Assembly: GCF_016545825.1 (NCBI RefSeq)
Contig: NC_052613.1
Location: 54,604,112 to 54,668,111, forward strand
Reading direction: 5' to 3'
DNA: 64,000 bases
Source of the DNA: Eucalyptus grandis
Lineage: Eukaryota > Streptophyta > Magnoliopsida > Myrtales > Myrtaceae
In this document: one piece after another, positions 1-17,000 of the stretch
Layout of the letters: each line of letters starts with the position of its first letter
Position numbering within the stretch: the stretch's first letter is position 1
Notes under the pieces: model-generated
Told to the model about the DNA's origin: nothing
Databases searched by the model: none
Seen by the model: the letters and a program-made list of their open reading frames with translations, nothing else
Made by a program: the position numbers and the translations under genes

Positions 1-220
1 AGTAACCAGCTGTTGATTCAGCACAATTCTTTTAATCTAGCTTAGCCAGTCTAGCCATAGTACCCAGAAGGCTATGCTTTAAATGAAGGGAAAGGCTTTG
101 ATGATTAAAAGATTCTCAAATATCCACCTTTTGAGAAACTTGTATTTCATTGTTCTTAGTTTTGATGTGAGACCCTTGTAATAGCGGCAGACATATGAAC
201 CCGAGTTACCCTATGTGCAG

Positions 221-367
221 GTGGATTATGAAATGGCTTTGGAGTTTGCCACACAGAGAGGAGTTAGTGAGGAGCCCAGAGAAGCTATCTATATACAATC
301 TTTAGACGCCAAAAGTGACTTCATTGAGTTCAGCAATTCAATCTTCTGCTTCAGGCTGATCCGGTAA
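221..367 (+). CDS. Last exon of a second TOP6B copy (partial at window edge)
   Basis: A 147-nt exon follows an acceptor ending TGTGCAG and closes with TAA at 365-367. Its reading begins VDYEMALEF and ends FCFRLIR, identical in protein to exon 19 of the complete TOP6B at 25488-25634; the one visible exon difference (CACACAG versus CACGCAG, near 259) is silent. It encodes the extreme C terminus of the topoisomerase VI B subunit. Upstream exons would lie before position 1, so this could be a full functional paralogue or only a 3' fragment. The intact exon suggests the duplication is young. Confidence 0.88.
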   Translation: MDYEMALEFATQRGVSEEPREAIYIQSLDAKSDFIEFSNSIFCFRLIR

Positions 368-716
368 AATTCTATTATTCCTGCCATTTGTTGGATAAAT
401 ACAAGATTTGGCCATGATGTTTGTTGTGTCTCTCAGCGTAAGCCTAGATATTTAATCTGCATTTGTGCTTAAAGTACATTCTGAACAGGCAGCTCTTCAA
501 GCTTACACTATATTTCTGAGGTGCTTGGTCAACAGACCTCTTCTTTTAGTTCAATTGGCATCGTCCTTTACGTTTTCTTTGCAAATAATGATTTTCTGGC
601 TTGTATTTGATGTAATCAATGAACGTTTTAGCCATAGAAAATGCACCTTAAAGGAAAAAGAGAGGGAAGAGAAGGTAAATCTATTGCTGGTGTAATGGTT
701 ATTCAGTCTGTTAAAT

Positions 717-1412
717 TATGTCTCGAGTTTTTCTGGAAAAGAGGAAATATAAAAATAAATGAAAATAAAGTTTCCTCTTTGCCGCACGGAAGCTTGCGGA
801 ATCCGAATTGAAGAAAAACAAAGAAGCAGCGTCCCACTCACTCGGCTTTGTAGAATTAAAAGGGAAAGTCAAATCTTTCTCTTTTGTTGACCAAATCTTG
901 GATTATGCGATTTCTTCACGCATGCAATTCTCTGGCGGTGGAATAAATAATTCTTTTGCAGGTCTTTTATTATTTAGTAAGTGGCCGCTTGAAACCCTAC
1001 GTAAAGGAGGAGCCGCCGAAGGATTCACGTGGTGAAGCAGGCCGCCGAGAGGGAGGAAAGCCACGCCGTTTTACTCTGAGTGCTGTGGGTGTTCTGTTCG
1101 TGAGAGACATTCATGGGTGCTGGGTGCTTGGCTTTGGGTCTTCGTATTTCTCGCGGCAAAACTTATTCGTGATTTACATCCAAGTAAGATTGATGTATTT
1201 GGTGTAATTGGGGTTTGGGAAACACCGAGAGAGTGTTTGAGTGACTTGAGTGTGTAATCTCATTGTATCGCTTAATCTATAGTGAAATTCGCTGCTGCTC
1301 TCCCCGTGGACGTAGGTGTTTACGACTGAACCACGTAAATCCGGTGTCCAATTTATTTTATTCTTTTGTCTATATTTTGTTCGATCGCTCGCCCCATCGC
1401 AACACAATCTAC
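717..1412. mobile_element. 696-bp insertion present only in copy A, LTR-like
   Basis: Copy B reads straight through this point with a single TAAAT. Copy A has TAAAT on both sides (712-716 and 1413-1417), which looks like a 5-bp target duplication. The right part (about 1205-1410) resembles the U5 end of a plant Copia LTR, with phrases such as gaaccacgtaaa near 1329 before a T-rich run. A TG...CA pair exists near the ends but does not fit the TAAAT boundaries exactly. A solo LTR is the best guess; the class is unproven. No coding domain was seen. Confidence 0.5.
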
Positions 1413-2151
1413 TAAATGAATTTGAAGAAAATGATTGCTGGAGTAACACATTAAAAGGTGAGTAGATTTAAAACGCCAAAGACTGCTGTCTTGTCAAAGA
1501 AAAAGAGAGTATGTCATAAAGATATCTATTGCCATTCATTGTTTGGGCTTTTTATTCCAGTCAAAGTGGTGATATAGCAAAACAAAACCGGACACTGAGA
1601 CGCATGAATATTTCTGTTAAAAATGAATGATCAAGTAACTTGAAGAAACTGGCCGTCTTTTTTGTTAAATTGTGTGAAAACTAAAGAAGACCGCAAACGA
1701 TTGTTCAACTTGCAAAATGCTGTTGTGACAGTGAGAGAACTATTAATGGCACATGCTAGACCATTTCAAGATTGGTCCCTGCATAAGCTTGGGGGACAAC
1801 GCCTCTGATGTGTGTGTGTGTGTGTGTGCGTGTCCTTCCTCAACAAGTTTGAAGAATGACAGCTACTTTATATAAATGCTTAAGAATGCTTTGTTTTTTT
1901 TTTTTTTTTTCTTTTTTTGAAATTAAGCAAGTTTATGGAAAAGTCTTGCTTTTTTATTAAGTACTACACCAAATGCACGATGCAATTGTCAAGTTAAATT
2001 CTAGATGCATTTTCGGTTAAAAAAGATACAAGAGTGGTTGCACTCATGATATTCCCAGATTGTACTAATTCGCTTCATACATCTGATCTGCCATACATTG
2101 CAGCAGAAAGTTTCAAACAACGTTAATAGAACATAGGTTGTTTTCTTTGAG

Positions 2152-2703
2152 AAGAAATTGAATATAGAACAAGATCTGTATATGAAAGAGATTTAGATCT
2201 TGAACAATCAATGAAAAATACCTCAGCTCAAATGTATTTCTTCTTCAGAACTTCTAGTTCATGCTTTACAGGACTTCACCATTCTCGGAATACAGAGGTG
2301 AAAGAAAAAGCTCAAGATGAATCAAGAACAACCAGAGATGGAAAAGATGAAGGTAACACTCTCGCTCACCCTTCTCTCATTCTCTTATCCTTTTATACTA
2401 GTTTAGCTATTTCTGTTACAGACTTGTTACAACAGAATAACCAATATAGAAGCATATGAGTAGTTCTTCTATCTGTGCAGCTCCTTTAATTTGCTTGATC
2501 AACTTCTATGTTTTATGTTTTGCTGTCATGGATCGCCAGCTCATCAATTCACCTGGATCGCCAGCTCACGACCTTCCTTTGCTCCAGCTTCCTCTGTTCC
2601 AGCCTCCTCTGCCTCAGTTACTTCATTAGGTTTAGCTCTTCTACTATCACCAATTTCTGTATTCAACTGTTCTTTTAATATCTGTTTAATTCCTCTAACA
2701 TTC
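2152..2703. other. About 552 bp present in copy A, absent from copy B
   Basis: Copy B jumps from the equivalent of 2151 to that of 2704, joining at a short TCTT/TTAA sequence found at both ends of the segment in copy A. That pattern fits a microhomology-mediated deletion in copy B better than an insertion in copy A, as no target duplication or inverted ends are visible. The segment holds short open frames on both strands but no recognisable domain. Confidence 0.6.
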
Positions 2704-3390
2704 TTAACCTTCCCCAAGTCAGCTGCAGACCCATATATTCCTTTTTGCTTTTAGGATGATGTGGTCAAAGACCCATCAAGACGTGTCTAGGTAAACTTTT
2801 ACTTTTTGCTTTTTGCTTAATCTAAATTGTGTGATGGACACTTTCTTACCATTTTCCTAATCCGAAACTTTCGCAATTTATTAATATTGAAACATAAATT
2901 CGCATATAGTATTTTGATAATTGTTTGAAATTTGGTAATATAGGAAATTTTGATGGGAAAGTAAATAGTTGTCCACTGATAAAAAGCTTAACTAAAATTT
3001 TCTATGATCAGAAGCATTCTTGCTTTTCATAGTGTGGTAGCAGCTGTCTTGCTGCAAACCTATAGGCAGTAATTTTCCTCATTACTAATTTGTGTTGTAA
3101 TTTACATTGCTTTAGGATTTACTTAAGTTCTTCATTTTCCGCTCTAGCTTGCAATTTGTCTTATCCTCGTCTGAATCGCACAAGAGAGTTCAATATTCAT
3201 ACGAATCGGTGCTGTACGCTGTACTCCATTCATTTTGCGTTTTGATGTCAACATGCCACCAAAGGAACGGCTATGCTCAACTGCAATAGAAATATCTTCT
3301 TGATATTTCTTCTTGGCGTAGAAATTAGGAGTCCCGGCAGCTTTTAAGCTTTTCACTCTAACATCACAAGTTAGGTTGGGTGATGACTTA

Positions 3391-4367
3391 GGGCGTGTTT
3401 GGTAAGGATTCTGTTCCCGGGAGTAGATTCCGATCAAACCGATTCTTTTTATTCTCGTTCCTAAACTATTCTAAGCATTTTAAGCCATTTGGTAACTGTC
3501 CAAAATTTCCGATTCGGAATAGAATTGCATTTGGTACCGTGTTCATTAATTCTGCTTCCAAATCAATTTCTTTTAATTTTTAAATATTTTTTTTTACTTT
3601 TTTTCCTTTTTTTTTTTCTTTTCTTTTTTTTTTTCATTTTTTCATTTTTTCTTTTCATTTTCCTTTTTTTTTTTTTTTTTTCTTTTTTTCCTTTTTCTTT
3701 TCTTTTTCTCATCTTCTTCTTCTTCTTCGGTCCGCGACCGCACAAGGGCTAGTCGACCTCACCGGGCGAGGCCGCCCCGCCTTGGCGAGCCTCACCTAGC
3801 CCCGCCGAGGCTGAGGCTCGCCGATCTAGTGAGGCCGAGCCCCGCCGATGGCCGGGTCGGCCTCATCGGGGTTGGGTGAGGCTCGCTGCCACCGCCTGCG
3901 GCCGGGCGAGCCTCGCCCGGCCATCGATGGGGCCGGGCATCGCGAGGCTTGCCCCCTCCCGCCTAGCCCCGCGAGGCTGCGGCCATCGGCGGTGGCTTGG
4001 CCTCGCCCGGATCTAGGAGGCCGAGCCTCGCCCGGCGAGGCTTGCCTCCGATGAGCTCGACCTTGCCCCGGTCTAGCGAGACTCCGGCGAGCTCACCTGC
4101 GGTGGACGACGGCGGCCGGGCAGACGGCGGACGATGGCGGCGGTGGTGGATGGCGGTCGCGAGATTGGCCGAAGGGAATAAGAAAATTTCTTGATTTTAA
4201 TTCTCAAATTCGTTTCCCTAACAAGAATCAATTTTTTTTTTTTGTTCTTGATTCTATTCTCAACTGCTCCTAAAACAAAAATTTTACCAAACGCGATTAT
4301 AGGCCGAAACCGATTCCAGAACAAAGAATCGAATTTAGCCCCGTTTGGATGGTTGCCAAACAAGGCC
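3391..4367. mobile_element. PIF/Harbinger-like non-autonomous element, 977 bp
   Basis: The element is flanked by TTA (3388-3390 and 4368-4370) and is absent from copy B, where one TTA remains. Its ends are imperfect inverted repeats: GGGCGTGTTTGGTAA at the left, and GGCCTTGTTTGGCAA as the complement of the right end, 12 of 15 matching. TTA target duplication with GG-C-TGTTTGG ends is typical of Harbinger/Tourist-type elements. There is no transposase. The interior is a long pyrimidine tract (about 3585-3730) and then a very GC-rich block (about 3727-4165) of degenerate gaggc/gccgag repeats, probably captured or expanded sequence. Confidence 0.85.
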
Positions 4368-4506
4368 TTACAAAATGCGGCCACGAAATTCATTCTGCGA
4401 TTTGATATCATGCTTTTTTGTTTCATGCCGGTTTTATCAATGCCTCATCTTTTCTTCTTCGTGTCTTGTTGGGGATTCTAGATGTGGGTTTAGTTGGTGA
4501 GATGGT

Positions 4507-4529
4507 GCCACGCTAAGCGGCCCAGTCTA
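4507..4529 (+). repeat. 23-bp direct repeat, left member, at duplication edge
   Basis: This sequence (gccacgctaag-c-ggcccagtcta) occurs again at 13568-13590 with one mismatch. The left member begins exactly where copy A stops matching copy B; the right member begins just ahead of the TOP6B promoter. See the matching finding. Confidence 0.75.
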
Positions 4530-5600
4530 AAGCACGTTTTATGGTTAATTACCTTTTTTGTATTCCGTCATTTTCGTTCCATTCCAAATTTCGGTGGAAG
4601 AAACCGACCCTCCTTATTTCTAGCCTTGGACGTACGTATACCAATTATTACAATTCCCAAAGCCACCAACCTCAATTTTCTATATATAGACACGTGTCAA
4701 ATTCTGCATGTACGGTCTTATTGATAAGTGGATGGTCCCCATCTCTTTGTACTATCCGTTGCGTGTATGTACAGCATTCCGGGGGGAAAAATGGATCGCA
4801 GTTGGGATTACATCCAAAGCAAAAAATGATGTAGCAATGTGACTTGACTGATATGAGGGCAAGAAAACAGACGATAGTTTCCATAAAATAGCCCTCTTTG
4901 GACCACTTTTATTACTGGATGCTCAGAAGAGAAGTGAGTCGAGATTGGCTATTTTGTGTTTCGATATTAGTGGTATTAAATTTTTTAAACTAAACTATAT
5001 GGCAATACGTATGTATGATATATTTTCGATTAATTATTCTTTGAGACCTTATATTCAAGTTCATTCCAATTACTAATTTTTATTTATCTGGTCATTTTTA
5101 ATAAATCATTTTTCTGAGTTCATGGACGTTTTCTCTTTGTTTTTGGGCAACTATTGTTCGCCGACTAAATCATCGAAAGGTTTTCTATTCATATGATCCA
5201 GCTAGGGGAAAAGACCTTTCTTAAAAACCATTGAAATTAGCCAACAAATGAGAAAACTCATTAGGGAAAAGCCAGCTAACTTTCTTTTTCTCCGAAAAAA
5301 AAAAATCCTTATAAAAAGAAGATATATTACGAGCCCGAGATTTACCCACTTGACCTCCAGCTTCCAATCTTTTACTAACTTATTTTTCATGGCATTGAAA
5401 ATGAGTACAGAAAAATCCGTTCCACAAATATATGTTACCAAAAAAAAAAAAAAAAAAAAAAAAATCAGTAAAAGATGCGTATAATAGTGTCTTCCTAGCT
5501 TCACACGATTTAAAACACGCCCACCACTTGTCTTATTCACGGCTCGTTTTCCGCATGAAAATGTGAACGGGGCAATTTCATAATATTTGAGTCACTCTCT
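4530..5600. other. Intergenic / beta-glucosidase upstream region
   Basis: No gene is recognised. A CACGTG G-box core in an ABRE-like context (acacgtgtc) lies at 4691-4696, about 960 bp upstream of the beta-glucosidase ATG. The rest is AT-rich with a long A run near 5441-5463. Open frames here are short and low-complexity. Confidence 0.5.
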
Positions 5601-5601
5601 C

Positions 5602-5609
5602 TATAAATA
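5602..5609 (+). promoter_or_regulatory. TATA box of the beta-glucosidase gene
   Basis: TATAAATA lies 48 bp before the ATG at 5657, implying transcription starts about 25-30 bp downstream and a short leader. Confidence 0.6.
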
Positions 5610-5656
5610 CCGCCAAAGAAACAGCCACAGTCCGTGCTTAGAAAAGTGTATCGGTC

Positions 5657-10838
<5,182 letters not shown>

Positions 10839-11522
10839 GTCAATAATACCTCATATGCATATGGTATATGTTACAATGATCTTAATAAATAAGCATGTGA
10901 TCAATGGGACTTTCGCAAGAATAAATTATGCCATTACATTTCACTATTTCAAAAGGATTTCGCAAACAAATTGTTCTACTTTCCTTAGTACTCATCAAAG
11001 TTTGTGCATGCAATGATTTACATTTTACGCTTTTTAAAGGGAAAGCCTTTGGAGTAATATGTTGGGAGTGCACAGCAGAAGTCCGTCTGATACCTTCGAC
11101 TAGAGAGATCATCTTGAACCCACCTATGTGGGACTTCGTGCATCCTAACAACGTCCCCCCTAATGTGTGAGCTCGGTATTGGGCCCACTCCCCCCTAATC
11201 TGTTGCTACACCACAACAACCATCTACCCAGAAACTGTAACTATCGGTTTTAATACCATTTGTTAGGAGCGCATAACAGAAATTCGATACTTTTACCTAG
11301 GAAGATTGCCAAGAAAGAGCCCAAGTCTAAGCACGTCAATATATCCAGTTGAACACACCTTCACTCAAAAGAGCATCCATAGAGTAGCTTTTGCATGGAC
11401 AATTTATGGGGGAATTAGATCAATGTAGTTGATACTCGATGAGAACAATGATTGCGTGATCTTGATTTAAGTAAATTTTAATGAGACCGTTTTAATTTTT
11501 TCTTTCCCCTTTTTTGGTGGAG

Positions 11523-13138
11523 GAGCGTGACGGGATAAGAATTGGCCCAGTGGTATTTATGCCCTCTTTTGTCAAAACTTTTTGTTTCTTAGTTTCTTCC
11601 AATCTTTTATTTTGTTGCATTCGATAAATTTGCTAATTAAAATGTGAATTAACTTTTGCAGGCTCGTTCGAGTTGGCTATCGATTTATCCAAGTAGAATA
11701 CGAAGTCTATTGATATATATTAAGGATAAATACGAGATTTCGCTCATCTACATCAACTGAGAACGGTATGTAGGCCTTTCTCATGAGACTGGTAAAGAAA
11801 ATTACCGTTCACTTGATTTTCCGGCAATTTATTAGTAACTTATTGGCACTTTTATGAAATTCCTAACTTTTTTTTTAAGCTACAAATTATTGGCTTTTGT
11901 TATCTTTTACCCTTTTTATTTGTCTTTCTTATCAATGCTTTAAATTTATTAACTCCTATATGAATTTACTAACCTTTGTTTGAGTAAGTTACCAACTTTT
12001 TTCCGATTAAAATTATTGAAAATTTTTGGGTTATCAACTTTAGTTTAATTTACTCAGCAATCTTTATTTTTTCAGTTTATCCAAATTCTTTTTCATAGTT
12101 TACCAACCATTATTTGTCTCCGGTACAAATGCATTAGATTCATCATCTCTTATATAAATATACTAACCTTCATTTGAGTTACAAAATTCTCCAATTAAGT
12201 TGCCCACTAGTTTTGAGTTACAAAATTCTCATTTGAGATGTATTTGGTTTTTTCTTAAATTTACCAACTTTTTAATGAGTTGTCAACTTTTATTTACTGC
12301 TTACCACCCCGTCAAATGTACTAATTATTTTTAAATAGTTTGAACCTTAATTTGAGTGATTGCCAACTTTTCCCCAATTAAATTACCAACATGGTTTTCG
12401 TTGCTAGCTCTTATTTGAGTTATAGCTACTGATGTTTACTTGTTTCTTGTATTTTTAAATTACCAACTTATCTTATACAAACTCTTATTTAAACTTTTTG
12501 AACTTAGGAACTATCATATGAAATTTCTAATCTTTATTTGAGTGATATATTACTTTCCAGTTATCAACTCAAGAAGTATATATAATATAGTAAAAATACA
12601 TGTCTTTTAATAGAAACAACAATGTAACATAGTTTTTACAACTCTATGCATAATGGTAAGCTAAAAGCTTAGAACTTGTGATCACAAACCGAAGCAGATC
12701 CTTGCCAATGTCGTTTTCCAAGTAATAACAGCGCCTCAATCGTTCTCAATCAACCGTGTAGGAGTCGATGAGTCCAACAACTCTACCATTTTTTAGTAGC
12801 CGATCCCATGAGGATATACTACTACTATCACCATTTTTTAGTACCTTCTGAAGGCAATAAGTAAGCAATTTTCAAGCAAGATCTTCCTCATAATTTAAAT
12901 TCGATCTTAAAAATTTAACGAGTTTGTGTTGCTTGCAAATAAAGATTGGGGCTGACCTATGTGGAGGGATGGAGTGAACATGGAGGGTTACTTTGCATGG
13001 TCATTTTTGGACAACTTCGAATGGGAGGATGGCTATACTGTCCATTTTGGCATCAACTACATGGATTGCGATAATAGATTGAAGAGATATCCCAAGCACT
13101 CATCAATTTGATTCAAGGGCTTTCTCAACAAGCCTTGA
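11523..13138 (+). pseudogene. Partial, decayed GH1 beta-glucosidase copy (exons 10-13)
   Basis: Remnants match the intact upstream gene in order: exon 10 (about 11523-11553), exon 11 (11662-11765), exon 12 (about 12762-12860) and exon 13 (12967-13138). Exon 11 is 104 nt instead of 103; the extra base lies just before the nucleophile motif and turns ITENG into a frame with TGA. Exon 12 has lost part of its middle. Exon 13 keeps FAWS and DNFEW-type motifs but has TGA at 13109-13111 where the intact gene has Trp. Exons 1-9 are missing. This is a truncated tandem duplicate, not a functional enzyme; it may be transcribed by read-through. Confidence 0.87.
11800..12560 (+). repeat. Degenerate AT-rich repeats inside pseudogene intron
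   Basis: Phrases such as taccaactttt, tttatttgagtta and aaattctc recur every 30-70 bp without strict period. They fill the expanded space between pseudo-exons 11 and 12. No terminal repeats or coding capacity are visible. Confidence 0.45.
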
Positions 13139-13567
13139 AGTCTCGTGTTCAATTGTCATCACAGGGTCCATAAAATTCATATCGATCAAATAAGTGGATC
13201 CAAGTCCTATTTTCATTTGATTGTTTCCTAAGGCCATTTGCTTCAAAGTGTGCTGTCTGAAATATAGTGTTGAAAGACAAAAACTAAACTGAATACTTGA
13301 TTAAGTTAATGTGACCCCTAACTATCTATATATAATGCCGCAAAAGACCACAATTACAATATTACCCTTGTTGTTCCTATACATAAAATAGTGTAAATGG
13401 ACAAATATACCCTTATCTACCAAATGCTCCAAATTGATCAAATAAGGAAAGGAAAAATCGTTTTGTCGCATGACGCCAGACGTCCTACTACAGGCGTAGA
13501 ACAAACTTTCTTCGTGGCGCGGTCGTTATGTCGTGGGCCCAAATGGAAGGTTGGGCTCGGTCGTCAC
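13139..13567. other. Spacer between GH1 pseudogene and TOP6B promoter
   Basis: No gene recognised. The final part contains gggccc and similar site II-type motifs that probably belong to the TOP6B promoter. Confidence 0.4.
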
Positions 13568-13590
13568 GCCACGCTAAGAGGCCCAGTCTA
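13568..13590 (+). repeat. 23-bp direct repeat, right member
   Basis: Matches 4507-4529 with one mismatch. It lies about 420 bp ahead of the TOP6B ATG. Confidence 0.75.
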
Positions 13591-13670
13591 GGGTCGTCGG
13601 CCCTTTCGGCGCGCTGAGCTTCCTTTTCCGGGAAACCGCGAGAAAATCACGTCCCCGAGAGAAGGAAAAT

Positions 13671-13679
13671 GGCGGGAAA
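13671..13679 (+). promoter_or_regulatory. E2F-type site in the TOP6B promoter
   Basis: GGCGGGAAA is the complement of the E2F consensus TTTCCCGCC. It lies about 330 bp before the TOP6B start codon. S-phase/endocycle control would suit a topoisomerase VI gene; binding is inferred, not shown. Confidence 0.5.
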
Positions 13680-14007
13680 CGTGTCTTCTCGACCTTGACC
13701 TTCTCGTTCCCCAGCTGAGCTAACGCCGTGGAGCCCCGAGTTCGCTCGCTCGCTCGCTCGCTCGAGCCGTCGCCTTCTTGTGTGGACTTGGCATCGTCGC
13801 CTCCTTCTCTCGCTCCGTCGTTACAGCGGATGCGAACCCGCCATTGCCAATGGCAACCGGCGGATGCCAAGCCCTAGCTTAGCTCTGCACGCCTCGCGCG
13901 CTCCGTTTGGACTCCGGTTCTCTCCCGCTCGGATCTCGAAAGGACCTCGTCGCGGTTCGCTAGTCCTGCTCGCGCCGATTGAAGAATTCGTCTTCGGATC
14001 GGTTCCG

Positions 14008-17000
14008 ATGGAGGCGCGAGGCAGCAGCGAGAGCCCCCCCGACCAACCGAAGAGAGGCAAATCGAAGACCCCGAGGAAGGCCAAGGACAGCGTTCTCAAG
14101 CAGAGTTCGTTCTCTCCTTCCTTCTTTTTCCTCGCTCGCATTATCTGTGGTTGCTTGGGCGTTCGGCGCGCCGGAGATCGGGTTGTTGTGGATGATGTGT
14201 TTTGAGAGGCTTTTGTGTCGATTTTGCAGAATCTCCGGCGGAGTTTTTTGCGGAGAATAAGAACATCGCTGGTTTTGATAACGTGAGTTTTGTTCGCCCA
14301 GCTTCCTGGTTTGGGTTTCTTCGCCTCCTACCTGTTTGATGTATTTATCAGCTGAAACTCCTCCGGCCTCTAACGAGTGCAGAACTTACCTGCAGCCTGG
14401 GAAATGCCTCTACACTACTGTGAGAGAGCTTGTCGAGAATTCACTTGATTCCGCGGAGTCCATCTCCGAGCTTCCTGCCGTGGAGATAACAATGTAAGCG
14501 CTGCGTTTCTGTGCCTATTGCATTGACGGGTAATTTGGTAATCTCATCTATTGTATCAGCTTACTGTAAAATTATGAAACGACCGCTGGATCTTCCACCT
14601 TTTGCGCATTGATACTTGTTCATTTTTCTGGTGTTTGTATATCGATGCTCTGTTTCTGAACTATGGGTTGTTTAAGTGAAGAGATAGGGAAAGTCAAGTT
14701 TAACTCTATGATTGGTCTTGTTGATCGAGAACGTGTTGACGAGGAACTTTATGATGACTATGAGACTGCCAAGGCTCGTGAGGTGGGTATGCTTCTATCA
14801 TGTTTGCTTTGACTACCATTAGCATACCTTGAACTTAGTACTGATTTTATTTGACATCTGAGTTTGAGCTGTTTCTGTGAATTTCAGTTTGGATGGTTCT
14901 TTTCCCAGAAAACCTTCCTGACTGCATTTATTTGTGTGAATAAACATTTAGGATCAAAGTTGGAAACATCAAACGACTAATTTTCATTCCTTTTCTATTG
15001 ATTGAATCTTTCAAATTCTTCATGTCATTCAGAAACGATTAGCTAAGGCAGCTAGAAATCAGGAAATTCAAGCAAAGAATGCTGCCCTCAGGAAGAAAGT
15101 CAAGGAGCCTACACCAACAAAAGGAATGAAGGGCCGAGGAGAGGCTTCATTTTACAGGGTGACATGCAAGGTCTGAGATAATTCTCATCTAAAGCTTCGT
15201 CACCTTGAAGCCATTTCAATTTGCATTATCTGTTACTTTTGATCTATTTTATCTGAAGGTGACATTTACTGAAACGGCGTTTCTTGCTTATCAATATCTC
15301 TTGTAGGACAATGGAAGAGGAATGCCACATGATGACATCCCAAATATGTTTGGACGAGGTTTTAAAACTTCTGCTAGCTTTATTCTCATTTTGAAAGACA
15401 CTTGTGTATGTCTGTCCATCTGTGTCTCTAGGTGTGGTTTTGTGTGTGATTCACGCACTCCCTCACACTTTCTGTAAGCTGTTCTTATCTATGCAGTTCT
15501 GTCTGGAACAAAGTACGGCTTGAGGCAGACACGTGGAAAGTTTGGTCTTGGGGCAAAGATGGTAATATCGTAATTTTGTTAATAGATTGGATGTGAAAAC
15601 TGACATAGCCAATCTTCATCTGCCTAGTAATCTAGCTATGTTGTGCGCTGATCTGACATAAACTGAGTTATTTACCTGAAATTCTGGAGTTTAAAATTGG
15701 GGACCATCTTTTACATAGATTAGCATTAGTTTAAACTTAATGACTGCATAAAGATTGCTGCCTACTCTCTGTAAGCTGAATGTAAGCTGAATGCCAATTT
15801 GTCTAATCTATAAAAACACAATTTATAATGATGAAATTGCAGATATTGTTTCATGGTGGGGTAGTATAGAAATGAATGGAAAATATGAAGAAGCTAGTAA
15901 TGTTAAGGGATGTTTCAGTTGTATCTGCATGTAAATCATGTTCATAGAATTTCATTGACAAGTTACATGCGTTGGTCTTGCAGGCGCTGATTTGGTCCAA
16001 AATGAGTACAGGACTTCCTATAGATATCTCCTCGTCAATGAGAGGCCAAAATTATGTGTCATTCTGCAGGCTGGATATTGATATTCACCGGTATGACTTG
16101 TGTTTGGGCAAAAATGGAAGTTTCATTGGAAAAGCATGTTATGAAATATGTCTTCACACAAGTTGTAATTTTCTGGTGAACATGGCTTACACATTTATGC
16201 AATTGGGGTTTATGGATGCATTGCAAGGTCTATTCACCAAAAATATCTACTAAGACCATGATATTTGCTTAAAAGATAGGAGGTTTGTTAAAGATTCAAA
16301 AGGGTATAGGAATATTGCAATTTCTACTTGATTTATCATTAATGGCATGCCTCCTTTGTAGATTTCGAGTGGTTAAAAATTCTGTAGGTTCTTCTGAAGA
16401 ATTTAGAGAAAAGAATTGTGATAATTCTCAATAAATTTTGTACCAAGATTACAGAGCTATTTATAGGACTTCTAAAAGTACTAATTAGAAAAAAAAAAAA
16501 ACAAATCTGTAAAATACAGCTATAATCCCACAAATAAAGGGATACTAATAAATCATTTCCAAACTAATTATTTACAGCTATTTCCTAATAATTAGGACCC
16601 AAAAAATCAGGATTGAATATTCCTAATAATCGTAGATCCTAAAATCAGGATAATTCAACACTCCCCCTCAAGCTGAGGAATAGATGTCTTCCATTCCTAG
16701 CTTGGAGATTATTTCATGAAAGATCCCACCATTAAGTCCTTTGGTTAGCACATCAGCTAGTTGATCTCCGGAAGGTATGTAGGACATGCAGATCAACCCA
16801 TCTTCTATCTTTTCTTTGATGAAATGCCTGTCAATTTCAATATGCTTCGTCCTATCATGCTGCACAGGATTATGAGCAATATTAATTGCTGATTTATTGT
16901 CACAATACAGCTTCATAGGACCCTTCCACTTGATTTTCAAGTCTTCTAGGATGATTTTAAGCCATAATAGCTCACATATTCCTTAGGCCATTGCTCGAAA

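Larger units (their letters stand above)
1..4506 (+). repeat. Segmental duplication, copy A (TOP6B 3' end plus downstream flank)
   Basis: This block matches 25264-27543 (copy B) almost base for base, starting in the last TOP6B intron and running through the last exon and about 2.3 kb of downstream DNA. Both copies share a GT microsatellite (about 1809-1828 here, 26392-26412 in copy B), poly-T tracts and many landmarks. Similarity stops at about 4506 here and 27543 in copy B. Copy A is longer because of three blocks absent from copy B: 717-1412, about 2152-2703 and 3391-4367. The left edge lies outside the window, so whether a whole second TOP6B exists upstream cannot be seen. Confidence 0.93.

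Noticed and set aside
3489..3752. Open frame rich in Phe/Leu, with a Lys-rich frame on the other strand
   Set aside because: It is the pyrimidine tract inside the Harbinger-like element; low complexity, no gene.
13574..14260. Several overlapping open frames around the TOP6B start on both strands
   Set aside because: Only the frame starting at 14008 splices into the topoisomerase sequence; the rest follow from GC-rich promoter composition.
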